From Lewinella sp. 4G2 (GTDB lineage: Bacteria; Bacteroidota; Bacteroidia; Chitinophagales; Saprospiraceae): a stretch of DNA of 64,000 nucleotides. This document shows positions 36,301 to 47,700 of this stretch, one piece after another. Under the pieces are notes generated by a model. It was not told where the DNA came from. It ran no database searches and saw only the letters and a list, made by a program, of their open reading frames with translations. The position numbers were made by a program, and so were the translations under genes. The stretch's first letter is position 1; each line of letters begins with the position of its first letter. Location of the stretch: assembly GCF_001625015.1 (NCBI RefSeq), contig NZ_LVWJ02000011.1, forward strand, positions 334,649 to 398,648. The letters run 5' to 3'.

Positions 36301-39300
36301 ACACCGCCCGCTCGGTCACCACCTCCCCCGGGCCACACTGGTTGACCGGGATGACCTCCTGGCTTTCTTCGCCAATGAAGATCTGGTAGGTATGGACGCT
36401 GTCACATTCGCCAGGGCGCGCGTAGGTCTCTTCGATAACGGTGTCCCGCTCCACGAAGTAATTGGTCTGCCCGGAAAAGAATACCGTCGGCTCGCAGAAA
36501 TTGGAGGTCGTCGTAGCGCCCAGAACGTCGCTGATCGTGATGCGATACGTTTGGAGACTATCGCAGTTCTCTACCGTCGTGTAGGTTTCCGTAAAGACGG
36601 TATCCTGAGTGATGAAGTAGTCTTGCTGGTCGGTTTGAAAAGCGCTGGCACCGCACAACGTCCGTTGGGTTTCGTTGCTCGGCGATGAGTTGGTCGTGAT
36701 GATGAAGCGGTGCAAACTATCGCAGAAGGCCAGCGTCTGATACATCTCCTCGATGATCGTATCCTGGTTGATTCGGTAGCGTCGCATCCCGGTGATGTAA
36801 TCCGTCCCGGCACAGACTACGGGGAAGCTCTCCCCCACGATGCCACCGGCGTCAATACTCACCCGGTAGATCTGGGTACTGTCACATCCACCCGCGCTGG
36901 GGTAGGTTTCGTTGATTACGGTATCCTGCGTAACGAAGTAGGTCCGTAGATCGGTAGTAACCCGCGTATTGCCGCAGCCTTCCAACTCAATGTCTGGCCC
37001 CGACACGTTTTCGTTGATTGTGATGGTATAGGTGACGGTGCTATCACAACCGTCAAAAGCGGAGAACACTTCGGTGATGACAGTATCCTGCGTAACGAAG
37101 TAGGTCTCCGCACCAGTAAAGTAGGCCGTTGGCGCGCAGTAATTATCCCGCACCGCTCCGGTGATGGCCTCCCCTACGGTAATTACGTAGGACTGTACAC
37201 TGTCACAACCACTCACGCGGAGGTAGGTCTCTTCGAAGGTGGTATCCTGGGTAATGAAGTAATCCTGCTGGTCCGTACTGTACGGCCCTGGCGCGCAGAG
37301 GTAATCCGTCGCTTCCTCCTCCACCACCAGGCGGACGTAGAGGGCAAAACTGACCGTACTGTCACACCCATTCGCGGCTACGTAGGTTTCGGAAATCAGC
37401 GTATCGGTTGTGATGGTGTACACCCCCTGGTCCGTAATAAATTGGTTCAGCGGCAGACAGGGGATTTGAAAGGTGGTCTGCGGACTCTCCAGCACGGTGA
37501 TGAGGTAGCGCTGCGTACTGTCCACCCCACTGCTGGCGGTGTACATCTCCGTAATGGTCGTATCCTGAGTAACGAAGTAGGCCGATTGGTTAGTGATGTA
37601 CAGCCCCTGCCCGCACTGGTCCACCAAAATGTCCGGCCCCGTTACGTCGTTGGCCGTAACCTGAAAGGTGATGTTGCGGACGCTATCGCAACCATTAGCT
37701 CCCGTGTATACCTCGCGCTCCGTCTCTCCATCCGCCGGCGTATAGGTCATCTGCGCGGTCGTGTAAGAATCCCCGGCGGAGAGCATGACCAGGGTATCGA
37801 TGGGTGCAATGGACCCATCCACCACCGTATAGCGCGTGGCACCGGAACAGGTGGCATTCGTTTGCTCCAATTCAACAATACCCGGCACGGAAAGCGTGAT
37901 GGATGCGTAGCTCAAATTGCTCGCCGTTCCGCTAATGACGTTCCAGGAATAGCCAGCCGCGGCAGGTTCGGGTACGGTAATGGTGACCGTCGCTTCGTCG
38001 CAGGCGGTGATGGTTTGGTCTGCTTCAAGGTCCAACCCACCGTTGGTGATCCGGATGGTATCGGTCAGTTGGCACTCCCCTTCGTCGAAGACGATATTCA
38101 GGTAGTACGTACCGGGGCCAGGGGGTTGAAATTCCGCATCCGTGGAGCCATCCTGCCACAAATAATCCGCCACGAAACCGGGTGGGACGTTCGGTGAGAC
38201 CGGGGGAATGTTCGCATTACAAATGTCCAGATCGGGCCCGAGGAATTCCCGGTCGAGGGAGCGGACCACTCCGTTGGTTTCAAAGACCCACCCCGGGCTG
38301 GAATTATTGATGTTGGTGGAGTTCCGGCCGGCCAGCTTACCACCCGGCCCAGTTGCGCTCACATTATCAAGGCGGACGTAATCCATCTCCGCTTCCGCGC
38401 CTGCCACCATCCGGATCGTGGACGTGGCACCGGCCCGATCCGGTTCAATACCGATGGGGAAACAGGCCGTCCCGACGGCAATCAACCGCTCGTGAATGAC
38501 CAGGCTTTCGGGGTCCTGATCCAGCGCGTAGTTCTTTCCTTTCGTAAGAATCAGACTATCCACGCTTACCGGGCCGTCAAAGATGCCCCCTCCGCGAAAG
38601 ATCGCCGTCCGCACCCGCGCCCGCTCCGGCCCGGGTCCGCCGGGGGAGTTAGCGATGAGCTCCGCGTTCTGTTCGTTGTCCGGGCTGGTATATTCCAGCG
38701 TCATGTCGTAGTCACCTGGGTTCAGATAGGCCGTACCGTAACTACTGGGGAAGATGATATAGGCATCATCCACCAGTAACTGCGTCTCCCGCGAGCTGAT
38801 CATCCGAATGGGGAAAGAGCTGGCGGTTAGCGTACACCTACTGGACCCAAGGTCACAGATCGTCTGTACCGGTGAGCCCGCCGGCGCCGGGCTGATGATA
38901 ATGAGCGAGATATCGATCTCATGGTCATTGGAATTAAAGCGCCCGTTCTTACAGTCGATGATCGTACCGTCCAGGATCGGGCCTCGCAGGTTAAGCGTAC
39001 CGGAACCGAGGATGTTGAGCTCATCCACCTCCCGGCCGGCGGGTTGGAAATTGACGGTGCCCGTCCCGCGGAAATTGTGATTCTCCAATTCGTTGGTGAT
39101 GCGGTTATCCAAAAAGCAGGAGCCGTAGAAATCAAAGTCGTCACCCAGGAAATTGACGTCTTCGTCCAGGCCACGCGCGTCGAAAGTGCGGCATTCCGGG
39201 ACGGAGCTTCCCGCTGGGGTAGCTCCTTCGTAAAAGCGGAGTTCGCCGGCCGCGTTGAAGGACGCCGCGTCGAGCACCACGTCATCGATACGGGAGGGGA

Positions 39301-41644
39301 TACAGGCTCCGCCGGCACCACCGGTCGTTTCGGACCAGTGGGCGGAATCAAACCAACTCCCGGCTCCACCGACCCAGTAAACGGTGCGGGAAGTGGGCGC
39401 GCCGGTGAAGGTCCAGCCCGCTGCACCCCCCAGGTCGAGGGATTCGGTGGCCGTCCAGGTGGTGCCCGCCGCGGCTACGTTCTCGATCTGTAGGTTCATT
39501 CCACTCTGCGGAGTTGCGGATCGAAGCGTATACGTACCCGATACCGACTCCAGGGTGATCTTGTCCGTACAACTCCCCTCCGCCCGGAAATTATCGGTGG
39601 CCAGTTCGCTGCCACCACCGGTCCCCTCAAAGCTGTAGGTAGAGCCCGGGCTGAGCAACAGGTTATCGATCCGCCCATTCAGATTGAAGGTGGTGCTGCG
39701 GAGCACCTCTACGGTCTCCGCGTAAAAATCGCGTGCTTTAATTTCCGTGGGCCCGCTCGTAAAAATGGACTTGATGTGGTTCTGCTCCGTGCCGTCGGAT
39801 TCCAACTCAATCTCCAGTTCCGCCTCCGTTTCGTAGGAAATTAGACTTGCCTGGCTGGCTTCGAAAAACGAAGTCCCGTCGGCATCCAATTGAAATCTGC
39901 GGCGTGCGGTTCCGTTGGTGGATTTCAAATAAATGGTGGAGGTGCCAAAATCAACGGAGGCGTCATTACGAGTAAGCAGGAACCCCCCGCAGCTGAGCGG
40001 ATAATCAGCGGTGATCAAGCTTCCCTGATCGACAATGATATCGGAACTCGCCTCCAGGCTATCCAGCAGGGTCCATTCGCCATTCAGGCCCTGGAATTCA
40101 AGTCGCAGTCTAGCGGTTCCGCCGTCACTCTGAATCTCTTTCCCGGCGCCGTCTCCCCGGAAGTTGAGGCGCGCGTTCTGGGCTTCCGAATCCCAGGTAC
40201 AGTTCGTGGTAAGGTAGAGCGAACCGTAGAGGTCGAGGTCGCCATTTCGCTCCATGTACAAGGTAGCGGCATCGTTATTCCCCCGCCAATCCATCGTGCG
40301 AGCGGAAACCTGGCCTTCGAGAATGGTTACCGTTTGCCCCGGCACGGTAAAACTGGCTGCGTCAAAAATGACGTTATTCGAAGGCCCGGGCACGCAGGCT
40401 CCGGATGGGCCACCGCTGGTGTAGGACCAGTGATTGGTATCCGTCCAGTCGCCGGAGTTCCCGACCCAGTACCGGTCGAAACCGTTGGCGCTGACAAAAC
40501 TCCAACCACTGACGTTCCCAAAGCCGCCACTTTCGTTCGCGGTAAAATTGGCCCCGCCCGAGGCGGAGATATTGGTAAAATCCGCACCTTCGACGTTAAT
40601 CGTCGCTGCGGCCGGAGCACTGAAAAAGGCTTCCTGGTCGGCGGTGAAACCAATGCGTTCCGTACAGGTGCCGAGGATCCGCAATTCATCCTCTACGGTG
40701 ATGACGGTCCCATCGTTGATCTCGTGTTGCCAGCCGGGGCCGTATTCTAGTTCGGATGCCCGAAGATTAGGATTCAAACGAGTGTCGCCATTTAGGGTAA
40801 CTGCATCAAAGCTCAACTCCTGATTGGGCACGCTAAAGTCAAAACGCTCATCCATACTCAGGTAGCTCCCCGGACCGGTTTGCACGTAAGTAAACTCGGC
40901 AATCCGCGGTACGGCCTCGCCGCCGATCCGGAGGTAAACGATGTTGTTCGCAGTGATTTCAACCCTGAGCGTGGCGCAGCTCGCGGCCTCGGTAGCATCC
41001 AGGTCCAACTCAACGGTACCGGTCGCTTGGATAAAGAGATCAGCGTAATCCTCCTGGCCGTCTCCCCGAAAAGTGACGGCGCTCGCAGCTAGGGTCGCCC
41101 CCGCCGCAAAGTCTACCGCACCGGATTGCTTGAGAAATCGCCTCGTAGAAGAGAAGTCCCCCTGGACATTAAATATGGATGTCGGGGTTCCCTCCAACGT
41201 GACCGCGCTACGGATCAGCTTACCGCCCGTATTAATTGAGGTTGGACCGTTCGTGCCCCGAAAGGTGAGGAGGGATGAATACTGCCACTCCAGCGACCCC
41301 GAAATAAATAGGTCACCGTGAATATCCAGGCCACCATCAGTCGAAGAAAAGCCGCCGCCGATCAGGGCCGCTCCCGGCTCGTTCGTCGTGATTCTAAGGT
41401 TACGGCACTGCGCAAAGATTTGCAACAAGTCAATTGTCTGGTCCGGGCCCGTGAAGGAGTTGGCGTCGATAAAAACGTCGTCGTTCGCCGAAGGGATGGA
41501 GAAGTACAGGTTGCTGCCACCACTCGTCGTGGCCCAGTGGCCGACGTCATCCCATTCCCCGCTGCCCCCGACCCAGTAGTAGGAGTCCGCGGAAAGCGTA
41601 CAACTCAGGGAAAGCAGGAGTAGAAGTAGGTGAAAAGCTTTCAT
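33374..41644 (-). CDS. Giant T9SS type B surface protein with GCDS repeats (2756 aa)
   Basis: A signal peptide (FHLLLLLLSLSCTLSA) is followed by three related N-terminal modules, each opening with YWVGxxGxWxDxxHW and ending in an xFDAxSF-like strand (about residues 20, 400 and 760). A linker with LDREFLGPDLDIC and an Ig-like part come next. Then come about 23 modules of ~53 residues with the pattern C-G...YFVTQDT-I-E-Y...GCDS...Y-VTI, and a SprB-like domain (DISCAGADDARILIGDL). A C-terminal type B sorting domain closes it (YLPTAFSPNGDGVNDRLMVY...YDRWGGEVF...WDGDDRPTGTYIVRYRV). It should pass the Sec and T9SS routes and be displayed or released outside. ATG 41644 begins the signal peptide; the frame extends nine codons further. 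It is the paralogue of the next gene upstream. Confidence 0.93.
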   Translation of the reverse strand: MKAFHLLLLLLSLSCTLSADSYYWVGGSGEWDDVGHWATTSGGSNLYFSIPSANDDVFIDANSFTGPDQTIDLLQIFAQCRNLRITTNEPGAALIGGGFSSTDGGLDIHGDLFISGSLEWQYSSLLTFRGTNGPTSINTGGKLIRSAVTLEGTPTSIFNVQGDFSSTRRFLKQSGAVDFAAGATLAASAVTFRGDGQEDYADLFIQATGTVELDLDATEAASCATLRVEITANNIVYLRIGGEAVPRIAEFTYVQTGPGSYLSMDERFDFSVPNQELSFDAVTLNGDTRLNPNLRASELEYGPGWQHEINDGTVITVEDELRILGTCTERIGFTADQEAFFSAPAAATINVEGADFTNISASGGANFTANESGGFGNVSGWSFVSANGFDRYWVGNSGDWTDTNHWSYTSGGPSGACVPGPSNNVIFDAASFTVPGQTVTILEGQVSARTMDWRGNNDAATLYMERNGDLDLYGSLYLTTNCTWDSEAQNARLNFRGDGAGKEIQSDGGTARLRLEFQGLNGEWTLLDSLEASSDIIVDQGSLITADYPLSCGGFLLTRNDASVDFGTSTIYLKSTNGTARRRFQLDADGTSFFEASQASLISYETEAELEIELESDGTEQNHIKSIFTSGPTEIKARDFYAETVEVLRSTTFNLNGRIDNLLLSPGSTYSFEGTGGGSELATDNFRAEGSCTDKITLESVSGTYTLRSATPQSGMNLQIENVAAAGTTWTATESLDLGGAAGWTFTGAPTSRTVYWVGGAGSWFDSAHWSETTGGAGGACIPSRIDDVVLDAASFNAAGELRFYEGATPAGSSVPECRTFDARGLDEDVNFLGDDFDFYGSCFLDNRITNELENHNFRGTGTVNFQPAGREVDELNILGSGTLNLRGPILDGTIIDCKNGRFNSNDHEIDISLIIISPAPAGSPVQTICDLGSSRCTLTASSFPIRMISSRETQLLVDDAYIIFPSSYGTAYLNPGDYDMTLEYTSPDNEQNAELIANSPGGPGPERARVRTAIFRGGGIFDGPVSVDSLILTKGKNYALDQDPESLVIHERLIAVGTACFPIGIEPDRAGATSTIRMVAGAEAEMDYVRLDNVSATGPGGKLAGRNSTNINNSSPGWVFETNGVVRSLDREFLGPDLDICNANIPPVSPNVPPGFVADYLWQDGSTDAEFQPPGPGTYYLNIVFDEGECQLTDTIRITNGGLDLEADQTITACDEATVTITVPEPAAAGYSWNVISGTASNLSYASITLSVPGIVELEQTNATCSGATRYTVVDGSIAPIDTLVMLSAGDSYTTAQMTYTPADGETEREVYTGANGCDSVRNITFQVTANDVTGPDILVDQCGQGLYITNQSAYFVTQDTTITEMYTASSGVDSTQRYLITVLESPQTTFQIPCLPLNQFITDQGVYTITTDTLISETYVAANGCDSTVSFALYVRLVVEEEATDYLCAPGPYSTDQQDYFITQDTTFEETYLRVSGCDSVQSYVITVGEAITGAVRDNYCAPTAYFTGAETYFVTQDTVITEVFSAFDGCDSTVTYTITINENVSGPDIELEGCGNTRVTTDLRTYFVTQDTVINETYPSAGGCDSTQIYRVSIDAGGIVGESFPVVCAGTDYITGMRRYRINQDTIIEEMYQTLAFCDSLHRFIITTNSSPSNETQRTLCGASAFQTDQQDYFITQDTVFTETYTTVENCDSLQTYRITISDVLGATTTSNFCEPTVFFSGQTNYFVERDTVIEETYARPGECDSVHTYQIFIGEESQEVIPVNQCGPGEVVTERAVYFVTQDTLINELYSSVTGCDSTITYSVTVNDLTRDTLTFDPFNQDNLITAQGTYAINGDTIITETYVGSNGCDSMQTYVLVRPSAVTTTGTATQCGPGLFTTPQADYFVTQDTTIRERYVAESGGDSLRITEVTVNELFLNETTVSQCGPQLVSTGAASYFVTQDTVITERFTSAAGCDSTEVFRVTITPAVQAGSDFSLCGPETFATGLSTYFVTRDTVIEETFVRAGTCDSVHTYTVTIGSGVTGASSDQLCGPETYAAGLNTYFVTQDTVIEETFVRPGTCDSVHTYTVTIGSGVMGASSDQLCGPETFATGLSTYFVTRDTVIEETFVRPGTCDSVHTYTVTIGSGVTGASSDQLCGPELYTTGLGTYFITRDTVIEETFVRPGTCDSVHTYTVTIGSGVTGASSDQLCGPETFATGISTYFVTRDTVIEETFVRPGTCDSVHTYTVTIRPAVDEQFNEFICQPGPVVTAGGTYFVTQDTVINEPFTTAEGCTGSRVTTVQLGAAAGAEVRDRRCGPSTVTTGQDTYFVTRDTVIEETYLRPGECDSIQTYRIFIDEAPSMLVTDRFCEPTLFVTERSDYFVTQDTTFTEVYPTAGACDSTVTYQISVEEGAANTTVLNYCNAEMLTTDQGTYFITQDTVFTELYPQPGTCDSAQTYRVFVGRETTVSVAETLCEAGPVAVGDEIITVARDTVVERRFTRPGTCDSVVNYTFSLTTAPMIDDLVEVLDISCAGADDARILIGDLIGATSLRVNDSLFTSPAVLDSVATGGYTVAIQYGNGCEVTETFTISDPAPLTVDLPDNVVVLEGDRIQLPASADGGRGGYVYSYLVSDTLAEATCLNCPALDMEPLNPTLVFATVMDESGCLATDSTLVQIARRRDAYLPTAFSPNGDGVNDRLMVYTRAGRATVEEMAVYDRWGGEVFRAGDFPAGDLNAGWDGDDRPTGTYIVRYRVRWSDGEVTLGSGVVNLLR
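34930..35720 (-). repeat. Five near-identical tandem 159 bp units in the 2756-aa gene
   Basis: Five consecutive modules of 53 residues share the form LCGPETFATGLSTYFVTRDT with a following VIEETFVRPGTCDSVHTYTV and a GSGVTGASSDQ join. DNA identity between units is very high, with only scattered changes. The period is 159 bp, the same as in the larger array of the neighbouring gene although the sequences differ. Confidence 0.85.
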
Positions 41645-41675
41645 ATAAATTCCTTTTCGCGCCCGGTGCAACGGG

Positions 41676-41692
41676 GCAAACCATCGGTTTGC
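41676..41692. other. Perfect 7 bp hairpin between the two giant genes
   Basis: GCAAACC, loop ATC, GGTTTGC lies 32 bp upstream of the start of the 2756-aa gene and 66 bp past the stop of the 4294-aa gene. No T run follows on the minus strand, so it is a candidate attenuator or operator rather than a clear terminator. Confidence 0.4.
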
Positions 41693-41758
41693 TAAGCGGA
41701 TCTAATGCTTTTCAAAGATACGGACCAGGAAGGATGGTGTTTGCTCGGGATCCGACCT

Positions 41759-44700
41759 TTAACGCATGAGGTGAACCTCCCCGGCTCCGTGCTCCACCGT
41801 TCCGTTATCCCAGCGGACGCGATACCGCACCACGTAGGTCGCGGAGTTGAAGTCACCACCGTCCCAACCGCCGTCTTCGTCGTTTAGAGGGAAGCCGCCG
41901 TTTTCGAAGGCTTTCGTACCCCAGCGGTCGTAGACCCGGAGGCTTTCCACGGTACCACTCCCCTCCTTGCTGTATACCGTCAGTCGGTCATTCGTGCCGT
42001 CGCCATTCGGGCTGAAGGCCGTTGGCAGGTAGAGCCGCCGCCGTTCAATGATCTGGACGATCGTCGTATCGGTAGCCAAGCACCCCCGGTCATCAACCAC
42101 AAAAACCCGGACGAGCAGATCTTCCGTCGGCTCTACTTCCAATTCCGGGCAGGCCAAACACCCGATGATGGCCGTTGGGTCCGCAGCGGTAAACCGGTAA
42201 GTGAAGGGGGCCCGTCCACCGGTGATCCGCGTAGTCAGCGTCAGGCGGTCTCCCAGGGCTACCGGCGGGTTGAAGGGCAGGTTCACCTCGAAGGGCGGCG
42301 GCTGCTTGATGGTGTAGACCCGACTGAAGGAACATCCGTCACCGTACAGCACGTCCACCACGTACTGGCCCGGTCCGAGGTCGTTGATCTCCGTCGGCTC
42401 GGTGATGGTCCGTCCGTTTACGCGTAGCCGTTGGAATCGGTCGGGGTCACTCACGAAAATGAACCCATCCCGTTCGCCGGAGCAGGTCACGTCACCCGTT
42501 TGGATTATGGCGTCCAGTTGGCTGGCCGCACCGACGTTGACGGTGTAGTTGACTACGCTATCGCAAGTCCCTGGCCGCACGTAACGCTCACTGAAGGTTG
42601 TGTCGGCGCTCACGGAATAAGTGCCCTGGGTGGTGCGCACGTCGCCCGCTTCGCAGAGTTGGAAGGACCGGTCGGTCGTGATCTCGCCAATCAACCCTAC
42701 TTCCAACTCTTCGGTGTAGACACAACCCGCGCCGTATTCGATCCGGAGCGAGTAGGTGCCGTTCTGAAGATCGCTGAAGGTGCTGTTGCCCCGTCCGTTC
42801 CGGTCCCCGAGCGTCACCCGGATGGAGGCACGGCCCGCAATGCGGATACTTCCCAACCGGCCGGTTGAACAGTTGCGGGGGTTCACCTCGATGTTCCGCA
42901 CAAAGTCTTCCAGCTCAATTACGTTGAAAGTGATCCGGCGGATACTGTCGCCACCGATGGCGGAATTGTACACCTCCGTCACGACTGTATCCCGGTCGAT
43001 GTTGTAGGTCATCCGCTCCGTGGTTAGGGAGCCCGCGCCGCAGAAATTGACCAGGGTATCACTGAAGACCGGCGCCGGGCGCACCAGCCGGGTAGAGGCA
43101 GCGTCGGAACAATTGTTGATGTCGGTCACCTCCGTCGTTACCGTCACGGCTTCGGTGATTTGGACGGTCGGGTCCGGGCAGTTGGTACAGCTGAATGTGA
43201 TCCCGCCGCCGCTGGCCGTCCACGCGTGGCGGAAGGGTTGGGTGCCGCCGTTCACGGTCGCCTCCACCGTGGTCCCGTCGTTTACGACGAGTACCGAATC
43301 GGGCAGGGTCACTTCCACGGGCGCGTAGATCACCACGTTGGTTTGGTGGACGCTGTCGCAACCATTGCTTGCTACGTAAGTCCTTTCAACCGTCGTATCC
43401 GCGAAGATCACGATGTCTTCCCCGTCAATCGTTACCGTAGCCGGCCCACAGAATTGGCGGGTGGAAGTAGTGACGGGAATTTCATCCACCACGGTGATCA
43501 CGTAGTACTGGGCGCTGTCGCAGGTGCCGGGTCGGGGATAACGTTCCGTGAAGGTTGTATCCCCCGTGATTTGGTACGTACCAGCCTCCGTCACGAAGGG
43601 CCCCGCGGAGCATAAAGTAATGCGACTCGTATCGGGCACAATCTCCCCGACCGATACGGTGTACGTATGGACGCTGTCACAAACCGATGCCGTGACGTAC
43701 CGCTCACTAAAGGCGGTATCCTGCGTGATAAAGTAAGTCCGCTGGTCGGTAGTGAACGCCGTCGGTTCGCAGAGTTCTACGTCGGAAGTAGTCAGGATGG
43801 GTTCCCGCACCAGAACGGTGTAGGTGTGGATGCTGTCGCACTGTCCGGGCCGATTAATGCTTTCGCGGATCATTGTATCCCGGGTCACGAAATAGGTATT
43901 CTGCCCGGTCGTGAAATTGGCGGGGCCACATATCTCCCCCACCGACATCGCACCCGCGACAGCGCCCACCTCCACGAAAAACGTACGGACGCTATCACAA
44001 CCATTGGCCGCAATGTAGGTCTCGCGAATCGTGGTATCCTGAGTGACGAAGTAGTCGGATTGGGCCGTCGAATAGGTTTGCGCGCCACATAACTCGACCG
44101 TCTCGGAAGTGGCGACCGGTTGCTTGATCTTAACACTGAACGTGACCAAACTATCGCAGCCGGCGGTGCTGACGTAAGCTTCCTCGATCACCGTATCGCG
44201 GGTAACGAAGTAGGTATTCTGGTCGGTCGTGATGGAGGTCGAGCCACAGAATTCATCCGCCAAATTAGTCCGCAGAATATCGGCCACCGTAACGACGTAC
44301 TGGTGGGTACTATCGCAGACTCCGGCTGCGTAAGTTTCGACGAAACTGGTGTCTTGCATAATGAAATAGTCACGCTGTTCCGTGGCGAAATTGGTCGGCC
44401 CACAGAAGTTGAGATCGGTACGGCCGAAGCCAGCCTCCTCCACCGTGATGACGTAACGATGGGTGCTATCACAGGCGCCACCGGTTGGGTAGACCTCTAC
44501 GATCGTCGTATCGGAAAAGACGCGGTAGGCCATCTGATCCGTGGTGTATTCGCTACCCCGGCAAATGGTGGCTGCGATGAACCCTTCCTGAACTACTTCC
44601 AGTTTGACGGTGAAGAGATGGAAACTATCACAGCCATTGGCGGCCAGGTAAATTTCCTCGATGAGGGTATCCTGGGTCACGAAATATTCGTCGAGGTCAG

Positions 44701-47700
44701 TGGTGAAAACACCCGGCGCACAGAGCGTCGTGGACGAACTCCCGCTGGCCTCCGCCAGCACCGTGACCTCGGTAATGCGTAAGCTATCCCCGCCGTCCTG
44801 ATTCGTGAATTGCTCGCGGATTATGGTATCCTGGGTCACGAAGTAATCCGCCGCGCCGGTGTTGATTGTCCCCGGGCCGCAGCGGTTTACCATCCCGGTC
44901 GTGACGCTGGAATTTGGACGGACGATCACGTAGGTGACGATGCTATCGCAACCATTCGCGGCGGGGTAATTCTCTAAAATCGTCGTATCTCCGTTAATCG
45001 TGTAAGTCGTCAGATCGGTGACCAACTCGTCAGCGGCGAAGGGGTTAAGCGTGACGGTAGTGCTGGTGCTTTCGAGAATTGTCACCACGTATGTATGTAC
45101 GCTGTCGCAGCCGTCAGCGGTGCGGTAGGCCTCTTCGAAGGTGGTGTCTCGCGTGACGAAATAGCTGGCCAAATCGGTCACAATTTCTCCGGGGCCACAG
45201 CGCTCGAGTAAACTAGTATCGGCCACCGGCTCGGCGAGGGTGATCGTGTAAATGTTAATCCTGTCGCAGGGCCCCGTGGTGGGAAAAGTTTCCTCAATCA
45301 CCGTATCGCGGTTGATGACGTAGGTCGCTTGCAAGGTCGTGTATTCGCTACCGCGGCAGACCGATGCAGCCGTCATGCGGGGCGGTGGTGGCGCGGCAAT
45401 TGTAACTCGATACGTCTGAATGCTGTCACATCCGTTGGCAGCTACGTACCGCTCCTCAATGAGGGTGTCCTGAGTGACGAAATAGTCCGCTTGGTCGGTT
45501 ACGAAAGTGGTAGGTCCGCAGCTCGCTTCACTGATTTCCAAACCGGCAACGGGTGCATCGATCGTCACCGTCAGGGTGTGGATACTATCGCAGCCCGCCG
45601 TTGAGACGTAGCCTTCTTCGATCACGGTGTCCTGCGTTACGAAGTAGGTATTTTGGTCGGTGGTGATGGCGGTAGGCGCGCAGTACTGAGCAGATGAATT
45701 GGTGCGAATGACGTCCTCAATCGTCAGCGTATAAACGTGGGTGCTATCGCAGCCATTTGCGGCCGGATACACTTCCGTGATCACGGTATCCTGAGTGACG
45801 AAGTAAGTAGCCAGGTCGGTCACAAAATTGGAAGCGCCGCAACGCTGCACCGCCGTCTCTTCGCGAATTACGGGACTCACGTTTACGGTGAAGATGTGGA
45901 TACTGTCACAGCCGTTCGCCGCGGGATATACCTCCGTGATGGTAGTATCCTGGGTAACGAAATAGGCCTCGAGATCAGTTGTAAAGCTTCCCGCCGAGCA
46001 GAGTAGATGGTCGGAAGCACCGCTGGCGTCCTCCAGGATTGTCACCTCGGTGATGCGGAGGCTATCCCCGTTTTCGGAGGATAGGAAGCGCTCCCTGATG
46101 GTTGTGTCGGCGGTCACGAAATAGTCCGCAGCGCCGGTGGTGATGGTGCCCGGCCCGCAACGCTCAACGAAGCCGGTGGTCGTCACCGCCGCTGGCCGGA
46201 CGAGAACGTAAGTTTGGATACTATCACAACCATTAGCGCCCGTTAGCCGCTCGGTAATGGTGGTGTCGCCATTGATTGGATAGGTGGCGATTTCGGTAAC
46301 GAGCACGTCGTCGGTGAAGGGGTTGATGGTCAGCGTATCGTCGCTACCCTGAAGGACGTCGATCACGTAGGAAATGGTGCTATCGCAGCCGGCGGCGTTG
46401 GTGCGTAGCTCCAGGATGGTCGTGTCCTGAGTCACGAAATAGGTGGTCAGGCCCACCGTCTGTTCACCGGGGCCGCACTGGCTGCGGGGGATGCTGTTGC
46501 TGGTGGGCTCTGCGACCGTAATCACGTAGGTATGGGCGCTGTCGCAGGTGCCGGGTAAGTCGTATACCTCTTCGATTATAGTATCCTGGGTGACGAAATA
46601 ATCGGACTGGTCCGTAGTGAAAAGTGTAGGCGCACAGAATAGTTCCGTGGTGGTGGCGGCCAGTTCGTCACTTACCGCGATGTCGTAATTCACCGTACTG
46701 TCGCACCCGTTCGCCGCCGGATAGACTTCGCTAAAAGTCGTGTCCTGCGTGATAAAATAGTTGGCCATTTCGGTAACGAACGAACCCGCTCCACAAATAC
46801 TGCGGACGCTGTTAGTCGTCCGGTTTTCTAGCACGCTAACGAGAAAAGTTTGGACGCTATCGCAACCCAGGCTGGTAGAATACAACTCTTCAATCGTCGT
46901 ATCCTGGGTGACGAAGTAGGTACGTTGTCCGGTGATGAATTCACCGGCGCCGCACCGATCCACCGACGCTGACACCTCCCGGTTCGGGTTGATGGTGATA
47001 TTGTAAGTCTGAATACTATCGCAACCAGCCACGGTCAGGTACAACTCCTCAAAAGTGGTATCCTGCGTGATCGTGTACGTCTCCTGATTAGTAACGTATT
47101 CCGTCGTGCCACAGAACACCTCCGTAGTCGTCCCCGTCGCCGGATCGTTAATCGTTACGTTGAAAGTTTGGACGCTATCGCAACCGGCCACCGTCATGTA
47201 GCGCTCCTCGAAAGTCGTATCCTGCGTAATCGTATACGTCTCTTGATCGGTGACGTATTCCGTCGTGCCACAGAAGGTTTCCGAAGTCGTTCCCGTCACT
47301 GGATCATTGATCGTCACGTTGTAGGTCTGGATGCTGTCGCAGCCGGCCACCGTCATGTACAACTCCTCAAAAGTCGTGTCCTGCGTGATGATGTAAGTCT
47401 CCTGGTCGGTGATGTATTCCGTCGTGCCGCAGAAAACCTCCGTGGTAGTCCCCGTCGCCGGATCGTTGATCGTCACGTTGTAGGTTTGGATGCTGTCGCA
47501 GCCGGCCACGGTCAGGTACGATTCCTCGAAAGTGGTGTCCTGCGTGATCGTGTACGTCTCCTGATCGGTGATGTATTCCGTCGTCCCGCAGAAGACCTCC
47601 GTGGTCGTCCCCGTGGCCGGATCGTTGATCGTCACGTTGTAGGTTTGGATGCTGTCGCAGCCGGCCACGGTCAGGTACGATTCCTCGAAAGTGGTGTCCT

